The notes under the pieces were generated by a model, which had not been told where the DNA came from, ran no database searches, and worked only from the letters and a program-made list of their open reading frames with translations. A stretch of 64,000 bases of DNA from Paenibacillus paeoniae (GTDB taxonomy: Bacteria > Bacillota > Bacilli > Paenibacillales > Paenibacillaceae): contig NZ_QUBQ01000001.1 in the NCBI RefSeq assembly GCF_003388735.1, positions 2,046,001-2,110,000 on the forward strand, written 5' to 3'. A program made the position numbers and the translations under genes. Position 1 is the stretch's first letter. Each line of letters opens with the position of its first letter. Shown one piece after another: positions 42,948 to 51,913 of this stretch.

Positions 42948-43032
42948 GCATCCTCATCTCCCTTGTATGCGTGAATTGGGGAGATTCTACCAAGGCGAGT
43001 GGGGAAAGTCAATGTTGGCCGCAGCCCGAAGC

Positions 43033-44193
43033 TCATTCACCGCTGACCGTTCCTTCCAGAACCGCATTGCCCGCTTTCGTCATCCGTACAACCGTTCCAT
43101 GCACTGGATCCTCGCCTATGCGTAGCAAGCCCAAATGCATCATCATCTTGAGAAGCCTGGCTTCCAGAATCGCGTGGGCATCGTCGTAATAATAGGTCTT
43201 AATGAAAGGTACGAATACGTCCTTTAACGACGCTATCGTCACCCAATCCGCTGCCAGCGCGTGAATCCAGTGGACTAGAGACAGCAGATTGACAACAGGA
43301 GTTTTGTACAGCTTCAACCAGTAACGGTAGAGATGAACTTGTTCCATGGCTGTGGCTGGCTTCTCTAGTCGTTCCTTCCCTGCATCCGTAATGGACAACC
43401 ATCCATCCGCAGTCTCGCTTATGTACCCGGCACTGCGGCAATAGTCATACATCAAGGAGAAGCGATCTGGGTAGTGGTTAAAATGTCTTCCGTAGCCAAA
43501 GCGCCATGCGCCCTTGCTGGGCAACTCTTCCTGCACGCCCATCCGGTCGAGCATCTGCTGCAGGTTCCGTTTGTACATAGATCCGTCCGTAACGAGTTGG
43601 ACTTCATTGTGATACACGTAATGAAGTAATTGCTTGATATCGCTCTGCAACAATCCCTGCTCATCCCGGTACATCGGCGGCTCATCCGTATAATGCAGCT
43701 GCTCGGCGAATTTGCGCCTGAGCGTCTCCCGGAATCTCGATTTCAAATCGTTCGGAACCTGGAACAGATATCTTCCCGGACCGCTGAATCCGTTAAAGAG
43801 CCAGCCTTGGTGCTTGAACTGGACTATAATATCTCTTGGGCTTGGCGGTTCAGGCGGCAAAGTCGGTTTTTTTTTGCTCTTTTTCGTTTTTTTGGCCGGC
43901 TCTTCCGTCGATGCCTGCTTTACCTCGCCGAATCGGCTCTGCTGGACCCTTGCGACAAGATCCTCCAGGCTATAGGATTGCCTGGATTCGAATAGAAGTG
44001 AATTGAGAAACCGCAGATCTTCCAGCCGCATAGAGCTGATTTGATTCTCGAGCACATCATGACGACTGATTTCCGACAGGATAGACTGAATCAGCTCGTT
44101 TTTGGAGTTCCCATTGCACTCGCAGCGATAAGCGCCTGCTATTTTGCTTAACTGACCGATATCCGCATAACTTAGCATGTCTGACAAGTTCAT
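43033..44193 (-). CDS. Uncharacterised protein with winged-helix-like segments
   Basis: About 386 residues. I do not recognise a named family. The N-terminal ~80 residues (DIGQLSKIAGAYRCECNGNS) form a helical domain reminiscent of SAP/helicase-associated modules. A Lys-rich linker (KKTKKSKKKP, about 115-130) follows. The C-terminal ~180 residues contain two winged-helix-like segments (GWLSITDAGKERLEKP; VVRMTKAGNAVLEG) like those beside XPB/Ssl2-type helicases. It could bind DNA, but no catalytic motif is seen. The start 44193 has AAAGGGGG upstream; the frame is open 45 codons further without an RBS. Confidence 0.7.
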   Translation of the reverse strand: MNLSDMLSYADIGQLSKIAGAYRCECNGNSKNELIQSILSEISRHDVLENQISSMRLEDLRFLNSLLFESRQSYSLEDLVARVQQSRFGEVKQASTEEPAKKTKKSKKKPTLPPEPPSPRDIIVQFKHQGWLFNGFSGPGRYLFQVPNDLKSRFRETLRRKFAEQLHYTDEPPMYRDEQGLLQSDIKQLLHYVYHNEVQLVTDGSMYKRNLQQMLDRMGVQEELPSKGAWRFGYGRHFNHYPDRFSLMYDYCRSAGYISETADGWLSITDAGKERLEKPATAMEQVHLYRYWLKLYKTPVVNLLSLVHWIHALAADWVTIASLKDVFVPFIKTYYYDDAHAILEARLLKMMMHLGLLRIGEDPVHGTVVRMTKAGNAVLEGTVSGE

Positions 44194-44331
44194 GGCCCTC
44201 CCCCTTTCTGCAGAACGCTGCTCCCTCGCAGGCTGCGCATCGATAGCGAAGGTTTTACTACCATTATTGGATAATTCGCACATTTCATACCCGTAAGTTG
44301 CAGTTGCCTCATGCCAAGAGACCGCCAACGC

Positions 44332-44363
44332 AAAAAAGCTATCCGGAATTAACCGGAAAGCTT
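44332..44363 (-). terminator. Terminator after the histidine phosphatase gene
   Basis: AAGCTTTCCGG pairs with CCGGATAGCTTT on the minus strand around TTAATT, followed by a T run (44332-44337). Confidence 0.75.
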
Positions 44364-44390
44364 GTCAGTTACTTGCTTATAAGGATAAGG

Positions 44391-44978
44391 CTACACTTTG
44401 ATTTCTTCCAAGTGTCTGGTGCAATTATGAAGCAGAGGATGCCACCCGTCGCCTTGCCGCTCCAGAATGGAGTAGGACAGGTTGCCAAGTCGAGAATCCT
44501 CCAGATCGGCGCATAGCTCCTTCAATATCTGGGCGATGAAGCTGCCATGCGAGACGATTAAAACATGGAGTCCTTCCTCTCTCCCCATCAGATCCGAGAC
44601 AGCCTCCACACCTCTGGCACGAACCTCGCTATCCAATTCCATACCCAGACCCTGCTCTCGCCAGTCTGCTCCCCAGCGCTCCAGTCTTTCTTGCTCTGTC
44701 GTACCTTCTATCTCACCGAAGTAACGCTCTCGAAACCGGATATCCGGCTCCAGCACAGGAATACCCAGCCGCTCAGCGATGATCGCAGCCGTATCTCTGG
44801 CTCGCTGCAAATCGCTCGAAATGACGGCATCCCATATCCGTTGTTCGTTGCTTAATCTGACTGCTAATGCATTCGCTTGGGCAATTCCTTCTTCATTAAG
44901 CGGAATATCCGTCTGTCCCTGTATGATGCCCTTTGCGTTCCAATTCGTCTTCCCATGCCGGACAAAGCCGATAAGCAA
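44391..44978 (-). CDS. Histidine phosphatase family protein (PGM-like)
   Basis: A 195-residue phosphoglycerate-mutase-superfamily protein with the phosphohistidine motif FVRHGKTNWNAKG at the N-terminus, the second Arg/Glu in RERYFGEIEG and the second His in VLIVSHGSFIA. Such enzymes remove phosphate from many metabolites (alpha-ribazole-phosphate and sugar phosphates among them). The substrate cannot be told from sequence. It lies 42 bp downstream of the anti-sigma gene. Confidence 0.88.
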   Translation of the reverse strand: MLIGFVRHGKTNWNAKGIIQGQTDIPLNEEGIAQANALAVRLSNEQRIWDAVISSDLQRARDTAAIIAERLGIPVLEPDIRFRERYFGEIEGTTEQERLERWGADWREQGLGMELDSEVRARGVEAVSDLMGREEGLHVLIVSHGSFIAQILKELCADLEDSRLGNLSYSILERQGDGWHPLLHNCTRHLEEIKV

Positions 44979-45020
44979 TCCGATTACCCCTTTCGATATC
45001 TGCCGATTCTCAGTCGAACG

Positions 45021-45629
45021 TCAGTGTCGCGTTCTGGACAGCCAATTTAGGATCAATAAAGCCATTACAAGACCAAGCAGCGATAATGCAACATAATATT
45101 GAGGGAATGTCGGCACCACTTTCAGCACAATGGGATCGCTTATGCTGGCAACGGGAACCTCTGCATAGAACCCAGCCGTCAAAAACGCATTGTCCGTTGA
45201 AGCGTTGGCCGCCTCAATGAGTCCCGTCATTTTTTGCACTTCTGCCCCGGTAGGCGCCTCTCGGTAATCGAAGACAAATACGAAAAACGCGCAAGCGAAC
45301 ATGGCCATACAACCCGCAATAAGCAACGCTGTATTACGACGGAATGATTTGGAGAAGTGATAACTCTTGCTTGGAACCGGCAAATACCAGGATTCATCCA
45401 AGTAGATCCGCTCCATCACAGCTCGGTTCACATGCTCGGAAGGATCGGTTTCTACCGTTTCCTCAGCGCACAGACGGACGAGATTCTCACTCTCATCCCA
45501 GAAGCCGTACTGCGCGGAGCATTGCTCGCAATCGAGCAAATGAGCCTCCAATTCTATTCTCTCCTGATCGTCCTCGGACATATCCCAGTAGTCGGGAAAT
45601 CTGAGCTGCACGTCCTCGCATTTCATCAT
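45021..45629 (-). CDS. Zinc-finger anti-sigma factor (membrane)
   Basis: A 202-residue protein. The N-terminal ZAS-like zinc motif reads LEAHLLDCEQCSAQYGFW (HxxxCxxC). A membrane segment lies at about 103-122 (NTALLIAGCMAMFACAFFVF), and a second hydrophobic segment lies at the C-terminus (about 178-197). Proteins like this hold the neighbouring ECF sigma factor at the membrane until a signal arrives. Its start overlaps the sigma gene's stop by 4 nt (ATGA), the usual coupling. Confidence 0.85.
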   Translation of the reverse strand: MMKCEDVQLRFPDYWDMSEDDQERIELEAHLLDCEQCSAQYGFWDESENLVRLCAEETVETDPSEHVNRAVMERIYLDESWYLPVPSKSYHFSKSFRRNTALLIAGCMAMFACAFFVFVFDYREAPTGAEVQKMTGLIEAANASTDNAFLTAGFYAEVPVASISDPIVLKVVPTFPQYYVALSLLGLVMALLILNWLSRTRH

Positions 45630-46219
45630 GAATTCATCCTCTCGAAAGACTCCGCCGTCGGCATTGTTCCATAATAGGGTTCGAGCTGTGCTTTCACACT
45701 GGCTCTTGCCCGGAACAGCAATGATTTGACGGAACTGACCGACTGCCCCAGAATATTCGCGATCTCCTGATAGTCAAGTTGGTCATATTCCCGCAGAATT
45801 AGCGCGGACCGTTGCTTCTCCGGCAAATTGTTGATTGCCTCGCGAACCATAGCCATTCTTTCATTGCGCAAAAGCTGCTGCTCAGGAGCGGCTTCATGCG
45901 ACGCGATCGGTTCGAAACCGGCGTCATCGAGCGATACATTATTCGCTTTGCCTTTTCTAAGCTCACTTAGAACGGTATTGCGCGCAATCGTATATAACCA
46001 CGTAGAGAAAGAAGCATCCATCTCCCGGAAGGAATGAAGGCTGCGGTAAGCTTTATAAAATGTCTCCGAGCACAAATCCTCGGCAAGCAATTCCAATTTG
46101 GCGCTTTTCAGCATATGAAAGATGAACGCTAATATCTTGCGCTGATAACGCCGCATTAACTCGGAGTACAGCTCGACATTGCCATCCTTAATCTCTCGTA
46201 TCAACTGGGAATCAGTCAT
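45626..46219 (-). CDS. ECF-type RNA polymerase sigma factor
   Basis: A 197-residue group 4 sigma-70 factor. Region 2 (about 15-90) has YSELMRRYQRKILAFIFHML and ASFSTWLYTIARNTVLSELR; region 4 (about 130-185) has NLPEKQRSALILREYDQLDY and QEIANILGQSVSSVKSLLFR. RBS GAGGAGG precedes ATG 46219. An ECF-like promoter (AAC...CGGTA) lies about 55-75 bp upstream, so self-activation is likely. Its regulon in this organism is not visible beyond the anti-sigma gene. Confidence 0.92.
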   Translation of the reverse strand: MTDSQLIREIKDGNVELYSELMRRYQRKILAFIFHMLKSAKLELLAEDLCSETFYKAYRSLHSFREMDASFSTWLYTIARNTVLSELRKGKANNVSLDDAGFEPIASHEAAPEQQLLRNERMAMVREAINNLPEKQRSALILREYDQLDYQEIANILGQSVSSVKSLLFRARASVKAQLEPYYGTMPTAESFERMNS

Positions 46220-46271
46220 GACAGGCGAACCTCCTCACCTGCAGATTATTCCCGGACCCTATGTATCATTG

Positions 46272-46294
46272 TACCGATCCGGGAACAAAAAGTT
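46272..46294 (-). promoter_or_regulatory. ECF-sigma-like promoter of the sigma/anti-sigma operon
   Basis: On the minus strand a GCAACTTTTT -35-type element (AAC at 46292-46294) is followed after 15 nt by CGGTA (46272-46276). This is the AAC/CGTA pattern of ECF sigma promoters and suggests autoregulation. Confidence 0.5.
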
Positions 46295-46483
46295 GCGGTC
46301 ATTATCTCAACAAAAACAGATTCAATTGAGTAGAATAACAAATTCGATTCCGACGGGCAAAATCCTGCTTGATTCGACATTCGTTCTGAAATCTTCATTT
46401 TCCTAATAATATGAAAAAGGATAAAAAGAGACATCTTGCTCCATTCTGTTACTACTATATAAACTATGCTTCACACATCCCAA

Positions 46484-46518
46484 ACCATAACAAACCCCGC
46501 AGCGGAATGCTGCAGGGT
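46484..46518 (-). terminator. Intrinsic terminator downstream of the decayed ORF
   Basis: ACCCTGCAGC pairs with GCTGCGGGGT on the minus strand (46494-46518) around ATTCC, followed by TTTGTT. It ends 26 nt after the stop codon of the small open frame at 46545. Confidence 0.7.
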
Positions 46519-46544
46519 GTCGTGTGAGTTGACGTAATGATTGC

Positions 46545-46685
46545 TTAAATATCTCCCGTATGTTCTGGATCTGCACCGTATTTTTCTAGGATTTGCGCGT
46601 CTTTCGTCAGCTCTTCGCTACTAGCATCCACATCAGGAAAAATGCCATCCAGTTGAACCCCTTCAGATTTCGCAACACTTCCCAA
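46545..46685 (-). pseudogene. Possible gene remnant or small acidic ORF
   Basis: The minus strand is open for 46 codons before TAA (46545-46547). Its product is acidic and protein-like at the C-terminus (LDGIFPDVDASSEELTKDAQ, then ILEKYGADPEHTGDI). The only possible start is a TTG at 46683-46685 with no RBS. An overlapping frame upstream encodes a helical stretch (HKFWEVLRNLKG) that would join to it with a single frame change. A terminator follows. I read it as the 3' end of a frameshifted gene or a very small gene; no family is recognised. Confidence 0.35.
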
Positions 46686-46721
46686 AACTTATGAATCAAT
46701 TGATTTACAATAATAATTGGG

Positions 46722-46805
46722 CAAAAAAATACCACTCCGAGGAGTGGTCTGCGTTCATGATGAACGCTGCAGTTATTGGATAGGAGTGGAGAGAAACCAT
46801 ACTGT
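46722..46805 (-). ncRNA. Predicted short RNA or attenuated leader
   Basis: From the promoter at 46812-46840 the predicted transcript starts near 46805 and reaches a strong terminator about 80 nt later: CCACTCC-TC-GGAGTGG (46732-46747) then T7 (46723-46730). An inner hairpin GCGTTCA-TCA-TGAACGC lies at 46751-46767. A second copy of the terminator's 5' arm, CCACTCC, lies upstream (46783-46789) and could compete for the 3' arm. It is not complementary in an obvious way to neighbouring genes. It could be an sRNA or the leader of a lost gene. Confidence 0.5.
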
Positions 46806-46811
46806 AATTTC

Positions 46812-46840
46812 ATTATATGTATACGCTTCCATTTTGTCAA
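46812..46840 (-). promoter_or_regulatory. Near-consensus sigma-A promoter with cre-like (CcpA) site in the spacer
   Basis: TTGACA (46835-46840), exactly 17 bp, TATAAT (46812-46817): a perfect consensus promoter on the minus strand. The spacer contains ATGGAAGCGTATACA (46818-46832), which fits the Bacillus cre consensus WTGNAANCGNWNNCW at every position. CcpA bound there would block RNA polymerase. A weaker cre-like sequence lies just upstream (about 46840-46855). Confidence 0.75.
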
Positions 46841-46846
46841 CAAGCG

Positions 46847-46880
46847 TTTTCATTTTCGTGACGAATCATGAAAATGAAAA
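46847..46880. repeat. Inverted repeat between tyrA and the cre-like promoter
   Basis: TTTTCATTTTC (46847-46857) and GAAAATGAAAA (46870-46880) are perfect 11-bp arms around 12 bp. It is AT-rich and lies directly after the tyrA stop codon. It could be a weak tyrA terminator or an operator for the adjoining promoter. Confidence 0.6.
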
Positions 46881-46894
46881 TCGCGGTACCCTCT

Positions 46895-47986
46895 CTACTG
46901 CTGAACGGAATAGCCATTCTTCTCAAGAAGCGCAATCGCTTGATCCAGATATTCCTGATTTCGGAACGACAATCGGAGTATACCCGGCACATCTTCTCTA
47001 CTCTCGATAATTTGCAGATTGCTAAGGTTGATCCGATTATTGCCAAGCTCGCTTGCGATTTTGCCAATGATGCCAGGATGGTCCGGCACATCCACATAGC
47101 AATCGTAGACGGAATGGATCATGCCCTTGCGCCGCTCTGGCATACGATTGCGGAATTCACCAGCCGTCCGGAACGCTTCTTCAATCGCCGGTCCATCCAT
47201 CTTCTCCAGCATATGCGCGAACGACTCCATTCCGGTATTCCAATCGCGAATGAGCCTCAGCAGTACCTGACGATTGTCGAGCAGAATATCCCGCCACAAA
47301 TACGGATCCCCGGAAGCGATGCGCGTAATATCACGAAACCCTCCGGCAGCAAGCGATTGGTACAAATCATTGCGTTCATTGTAGCCGCGCACCTGATTCA
47401 CCAGCGCAACAGCAATCAAATGGGGCAAATGGCTAATCGCTCCCACGATATCATCATGAGAGTCGGCGTCCACCTTCACAATATTAGCTCTCGTATGTGA
47501 AAGCAGCTCTGTCAACCGCTCTACCGCCTCTGGCGGCGTCGATGGCTCAGGCGTCAACACATAAAAGGCATTCTCCAACAAATGATAGGATGCCGCTTCT
47601 ACGCCTGATCTCTCCGAGCCTGCCATCGGGTGACCGCCGATAAACGTCGCACGGCCCAGATCAATGGACCTGGCATAAGACGCCACGGACGACTTCGTAC
47701 TGCCGACATCCGTAATGATACAGCCTTCCTTCAAATTGAAGGCGCTGATCTTCTCCATATACTCCTGCAAGTTGCCGACCGGCACGCACAGAAAAATAAA
47801 GTCCGCTTGCTCCGCGGCCTCTTGGATCGATGTCGTCCCGACATCGACCACACCGCGCTGAAGGTATTTCTGAACGGAGCTTTCCCGATTGGAGAATCCG
47901 ATGACACGGATACCCGGCTTGCCCTTTAGGCACAGCGCAATCGAACCTCCAATAAGACCTACTCCAAAAATCGCTACATTCACCAT
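46895..47986 (-). CDS. tyrA: Prephenate dehydrogenase with ACT domain
   Basis: A 363-residue enzyme. The N-terminal Rossmann domain (VAIFGVGLIGGSIALCLKGK) and helical domain (FIGGHPMAGSERSGVEAASY) oxidise prephenate to 4-hydroxyphenylpyruvate. The C-terminal ~75 residues form an ACT domain (VDVPDHPGIIGKIASELGNN), which in Bacillus TyrA mediates feedback by aromatic amino acids. It lies 10 bp after hisC, whose product can transaminate the 4-hydroxyphenylpyruvate to tyrosine. Confidence 0.96.
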   Translation of the reverse strand: MVNVAIFGVGLIGGSIALCLKGKPGIRVIGFSNRESSVQKYLQRGVVDVGTTSIQEAAEQADFIFLCVPVGNLQEYMEKISAFNLKEGCIITDVGSTKSSVASYARSIDLGRATFIGGHPMAGSERSGVEAASYHLLENAFYVLTPEPSTPPEAVERLTELLSHTRANIVKVDADSHDDIVGAISHLPHLIAVALVNQVRGYNERNDLYQSLAAGGFRDITRIASGDPYLWRDILLDNRQVLLRLIRDWNTGMESFAHMLEKMDGPAIEEAFRTAGEFRNRMPERRKGMIHSVYDCYVDVPDHPGIIGKIASELGNNRINLSNLQIIESREDVPGILRLSFRNQEYLDQAIALLEKNGYSVQQ

Positions 47987-47996
47987 ATATTTAAAT

Positions 47997-49088
47997 TTAC
48001 ACCGTCACTTCCTGTAAAACTTGCTCGAATGCCTCAATAAAGGCAGAATTCTGCTCAGAGGTACCAATAGAGACGCGAATATAAGTCGGGTAGTTCGCCC
48101 AACGCCCTTTCACGATTACACCTTTGCGCAGCAGCGCATCAAACACTTCCCCTGACGATCTCTTCGCATCTACAAGAATAAAGTTGCCATGCGCCGGGAA
48201 GTAAGTCAGGCCAAGACGGTCGAACTGCTCCGTGAAATAACGGATGCCTTCCAAATTATGCTTTTTGCACGAGGCCACAAACGCATCATCCTTCAAGGAC
48301 CCTAGCGCTCCTGCTTGTGCAATTCGCGTCGTGTTGAACGGCTCGCGAATCTGATTCATATATTGAATCACTTCCGGACTGCCCACACCGTAACCGATAC
48401 GATGTGCTGCCAGACCGTATACTTTCGAGAACGTTCTTAGCACGAGCAAGTTGGAATAGCTCTTCAACAGCTCAACGCCGTCGCTGTATTGTTCATCATC
48501 AACAAATTCCCGATAGGCTTCATCCAGCACAACGAGGACATGCGATGGCACTTCATTCAAAAATGCTCTTAGCTCAGCATCGGTCACTATTGTTCCCGTC
48601 GGATTATTCGGATTGCAAATCCAGACGATCTTCGTCTGATCCGTAATCTTAGCTAGCATCGCAGGCAAATCATGTTTGCCCTCCTTCAGAGGCACTTCGA
48701 TGATGCGCGCATTCTCAATTTGGGCATTGTGCTTGTATTGGGAGAAGGTCTCATTGGCCATGATCGTCTCATCGCCAGGAGCAAGATATGCTCTCGCTGC
48801 CAGCACAATCACTTCACTGGAACCCGCGCCAAAAATAAGCTGATTTCTCTGAACTCCCAGCTTGGTTGCTAGCTCATTCGCAAGCAGAACGCTCGCTCCA
48901 TCAGGATAGATACTGCTATTGGTAAGCTCTGCGAGCATAGCGTTTTGCGCTTCGTTCGAGAAACCGTACGGATTTTCATTCGACGCCAGCTTGATCACAC
49001 GATCCAAGCCAAGCTCTCTTTTTACGTCTTCCACCGGCTTTCCCGGATTGTATGCAGACAGATGGACGACATTGGATTTGGGCTGCAT
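47997..49088 (-). CDS. hisC: Histidinol-phosphate aminotransferase
   Basis: A 363-residue class II PLP aminotransferase with SNENPYGFSNEAQNAML, CNPNNPTGTIV, VLDEAYREFVDD and the PLP lysine in RTFSKVYGLAAHRIGYG. In B. subtilis HisC, encoded within the trp-aro supraoperon, serves both histidine and tyrosine/phenylalanine synthesis. The same arrangement (trp, hisC, tyrA) is seen here. A terminator separates it from trpA, so it probably has its own promoter. Confidence 0.95.
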   Translation of the reverse strand: MQPKSNVVHLSAYNPGKPVEDVKRELGLDRVIKLASNENPYGFSNEAQNAMLAELTNSSIYPDGASVLLANELATKLGVQRNQLIFGAGSSEVIVLAARAYLAPGDETIMANETFSQYKHNAQIENARIIEVPLKEGKHDLPAMLAKITDQTKIVWICNPNNPTGTIVTDAELRAFLNEVPSHVLVVLDEAYREFVDDEQYSDGVELLKSYSNLLVLRTFSKVYGLAAHRIGYGVGSPEVIQYMNQIREPFNTTRIAQAGALGSLKDDAFVASCKKHNLEGIRYFTEQFDRLGLTYFPAHGNFILVDAKRSSGEVFDALLRKGVIVKGRWANYPTYIRVSIGTSEQNSAFIEAFEQVLQEVTV

Positions 49089-49169
49089 GACTCTTCACCT
49101 CTTCTATGTATTGAAGTGTTACTGTCCCATTGTCTCATATCTGTATGCCGTTTTAAAGCTTTTTCGAAA

Positions 49170-49216
49170 AAACGAAAAACCGCTCCTTAAGCAACGCTGG
49201 CTGCTCAAGGGGCGGT
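49170..49216 (-). terminator. Intrinsic terminator after trpA
   Basis: CCGCCCCTTGAGCA pairs with TGCTTAAGGAGCGG on the minus strand (49180-49215, two mismatches), followed by TTTTTCGTTTTTT. Confidence 0.88.
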
Positions 49217-49230
49217 GATTAAAAACAAGA

Positions 49231-50037
49231 TTATCCTTTAAGCGAAGATACGAACTCACCAACTGCTGCAAGCCCTTCCGCTCTTGTCTCTTCCTTCTCC
49301 AGCAAAGGAAGCGCCTCTTCAATCTTCCTCACAATAGCGCTACCTACGATGACCGCATCGCATTGCCGCTCAAACCGCGCTACTTGCTCGCGACTGGAAA
49401 TGCCGAAGCCGATTCCGATCGGCAAGTCAGTCGAAGCTCTCACTGTGTCCAAAAACTCATCGATGCCCGTGTGAAAGTCTGAGCGAACACCGGTAACGCC
49501 CAGTGAGGACACACAGTAGACGAAGCCGCGAGCCTTGCGGGAGATGCGTGCCACTCTATCATTGGAAGTCGGTGCGACCAAAGGGATAAGATGGATGTGA
49601 TGCGCCTCCGATAAGGCGCGAACTTCCTCGTCTTCTTCAATCGGCAAATCTGGAATAATAAGTCCGCTAATGCCTTTGCTCTTCACAAGTTCGAAGAACG
49701 GCTCCAGGCCAAATTGGAATACTGGATTATAATAGGTGAATAAAATAAGCGGAATCTTCACGCCTTCCTCTCGCGCCTGTGCGGCAAGATCGATACAATC
49801 CAACAGCGTGATATGGCTTCGCAGCGCCCGCTCCGAAGCCCGCTGAATGACTGGACCGTCCGCCAGCGGGTCGGAATACGGTACGCCAAGCTCGATCATA
49901 TCGGCGCCTGATTGTTCAAGCTGCTTAATGATAGCAAGCGTAGTAGGAAGATCGGGATCGCCGACAGTCAGGAATGGAATAAGCGCGGTGCGCCCCTCCT
50001 TCTTCAACCTGGCGAATGATTGGTCAATGAGATTCAT
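49231..50037 (-). CDS. trpA: Tryptophan synthase alpha subunit
   Basis: A 268-residue TIM barrel that splits indole-3-glycerol phosphate to indole, passed to TrpB. Motifs: [34 protein letters not shown] with catalytic Glu/Asp, and [14 protein letters not shown]. It is the last gene of trpEDCFBA; its start overlaps the trpB stop by 4 nt and a terminator follows its stop. Confidence 0.97.
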   Translation of the reverse strand: MNLIDQSFARLKKEGRTALIPFLTVGDPDLPTTLAIIKQLEQSGADMIELGVPYSDPLADGPVIQRASERALRSHITLLDCIDLAAQAREEGVKIPLILFTYYNPVFQFGLEPFFELVKSKGISGLIIPDLPIEEDEEVRALSEAHHIHLIPLVAPTSNDRVARISRKARGFVYCVSSLGVTGVRSDFHTGIDEFLDTVRASTDLPIGIGFGISSREQVARFERQCDAVIVGSAIVRKIEEALPLLEKEETRAEGLAAVGEFVSSLKG

Positions 50038-51230
50038 TGGCTTTGACCTCCCAGATAACCCATAATAGCTTCCACGTCTTTATCGCCGCGTCCTGACAAG
50101 TTAACAACGACGATCTGGTCCTTGCCAAGCGTTGGCGCTAGCTTTAGAGTCTGAGCGATAGCATGTGCCGACTCCAGCGCCGGAATAATACCCTCTGTGC
50201 GGGACAGCAATTGTAGCGCCTCCAATGCCTCGGCATCTGTAATCGGCACGTAATCCGCTCTTCCCGAATCCTTCAAATAGGCGTGTTCAGGTCCGATGCC
50301 GGGATAATCCAGCCCTGCTGATATAGAATGTGCAGGCTGCACTTGCCCATGCTGATCTTGCAGCACGTAGCTCAGCGAGCCCTGGAATATTCCATGACGG
50401 CCCTTGGTCATCGTAGCGGCATGTTCCTCCGTCTCTACACCTTTGCCTGCAGCTTCAACGCCTAGCAATCGTACGCCCTCATCTTGAACGAAAGGATAGA
50501 AAATGCCCATTGCATTGCTTCCGCCGCCAACAGCAGCGACTACATAGTCAGGCAGTCTGCCTTCTTCCTTCAAGATCTGCTCGCGAGCCTCATCGCCGAT
50601 AATGCGCTGGAAGTCGCGTACCATCATCGGATACGGATGCGGGCCTGTTACGGAACCCAGAATGTAGAACGTATCGTTCACATGACTAACCCAATAACGC
50701 AGAGTTTCGTTGCATGCATCTTTCAGCGTGCGTGTGCCGGAAGTGACCGGAACAACCTCGCTACCCAGTAGATTCATACGGAAAACGTTCAGTTGCTGAC
50801 GCTTCATATCCTCTTCACCCATGAATACCTTGCACTCTAGCCCTAGCAACGCAGCAATGGTCGCCGATGCTACGCCATGCTGGCCTGCGCCGGTCTCGGC
50901 AATAATCTTCGTCTTGCCCATTCGTTTCGCAAGTACGCCTTGTCCGATTGTATTGTTGATTTTATGCGCACCGGTATGATTGAGGTCTTCGCGCTTCAGA
51001 TATACTTTGGCGCCGCCCAGTTGCTCGCTCAAGCGCTTTGCATAGTATAAAGAAGTCGGACGACCTGAGTATTTATAAAGCAGCTCCCGCACTTCCGCTT
51101 GGAAGTCAGTGTCCTTGGAATAATGGGTATAAGCCTCCTCCAACTCAAGGAGTGCGTTCATTAGTGTCTCCGGCACATATCGGCCGCCGAACTTGCCGAA
51201 TCTGCCGCTTGCGTCAGGTACTTGTATCAT
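50034..51230 (-). CDS. trpB: Tryptophan synthase beta subunit
   Basis: A 398-residue PLP enzyme that condenses indole with serine to tryptophan. The PLP lysine is in [17 protein letters not shown], and the phosphate loop [11 protein letters not shown] and [10 protein letters not shown] are intact. The length is typical. It overlaps trpF by 4 nt and trpA by 4 nt. Confidence 0.98.
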   Translation of the reverse strand: MIQVPDASGRFGKFGGRYVPETLMNALLELEEAYTHYSKDTDFQAEVRELLYKYSGRPTSLYYAKRLSEQLGGAKVYLKREDLNHTGAHKINNTIGQGVLAKRMGKTKIIAETGAGQHGVASATIAALLGLECKVFMGEEDMKRQQLNVFRMNLLGSEVVPVTSGTRTLKDACNETLRYWVSHVNDTFYILGSVTGPHPYPMMVRDFQRIIGDEAREQILKEEGRLPDYVVAAVGGGSNAMGIFYPFVQDEGVRLLGVEAAGKGVETEEHAATMTKGRHGIFQGSLSYVLQDQHGQVQPAHSISAGLDYPGIGPEHAYLKDSGRADYVPITDAEALEALQLLSRTEGIIPALESAHAIAQTLKLAPTLGKDQIVVVNLSGRGDKDVEAIMGYLGGQSQ

Positions 51231-51913
51231 GCTTCTCTCACCCTTCTAACAAATAATCTGATCTTCTCGATATCTTTCTGTCCATCCGTCTCTACTCCGC
51301 TGGAGACATCTACTCCATGGGGCTTGTACTTGTGCAGCAGTTCCTGCACATTGTCTGCATGCAAGCCCCCGGCTACATATAGTGGCAAGCCAAAGGAGTC
51401 TGCCGAACGTTTATAAGCCTCGATAACCGACCAATTGAACGGCTGTCCCGTACCGCCGCCCGGCGCATCAATCAATAGGGCATCCACAACACCCGCATAG
51501 GGAGCCAATCGCTTCTCCGCCTCATCAGCCTCTGGAGAAGAGGAGTCAGCTTCCGGCTCAGGCCGAATAGAGAACACTCTCCAGATCGCCGTCCCCGGAA
51601 ATCTTCTTCTCAGCTCGGCACAATATGCCGGCGTCTCTTGTCCATGCAATTGTACAACATCAAGCGGAGCGACGGCCAGAATAGCAGCCATCTCATCCAA
51701 ACTTGCATTGACAAATACGCCAACCGCATCGGGACGAGCATCACGGTCATTACGTATTTGATGAATCGATTCGATTAGCAGAGAAGCCGTTTCTTTGCTC
51801 ACCTGGCGTTTACTTGGGGCGAATAAGAGGCCCACCTCATCAATTGATAACCCATCCATTGCTTGTATGGTCGCTTGATCCCGCAAGCCGCATATTTTGA
51901 CGCGCACACTCAT
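51227..51913 (-). CDS. trpF: Phosphoribosylanthranilate isomerase
   Basis: A 228-residue TIM barrel. [17 protein letters not shown] carries the catalytic Cys, [16 protein letters not shown] and [15 protein letters not shown] supply the Asp and phosphate site, and [14 protein letters not shown] follows. It rearranges phosphoribosylanthranilate to the carboxyphenylamino-deoxyribulose phosphate used by TrpC. It is coupled to both neighbours by 4-nt overlaps. The segment around residues 115-135 is a Ser/Glu-rich insertion longer than usual. Confidence 0.96.
   Translation of the reverse strand: MSVRVKICGLRDQATIQAMDGLSIDEVGLLFAPSKRQVSKETASLLIESIHQIRNDRDARPDAVGVFVNASLDEMAAILAVAPLDVVQLHGQETPAYCAELRRRFPGTAIWRVFSIRPEPEADSSSPEADEAEKRLAPYAGVVDALLIDAPGGGTGQPFNWSVIEAYKRSADSFGLPLYVAGGLHADNVQELLHKYKPHGVDVSSGVETDGQKDIEKIRLFVRRVREA

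Noticed and set aside
46607..46843. A 78-codon minus-strand ORF between tyrA and the sigma gene
   Set aside because: It runs across the near-consensus promoter, both leader hairpins and the terminator, has no RBS, and its composition is not protein-like except for a short stretch noted under the gene remnant.
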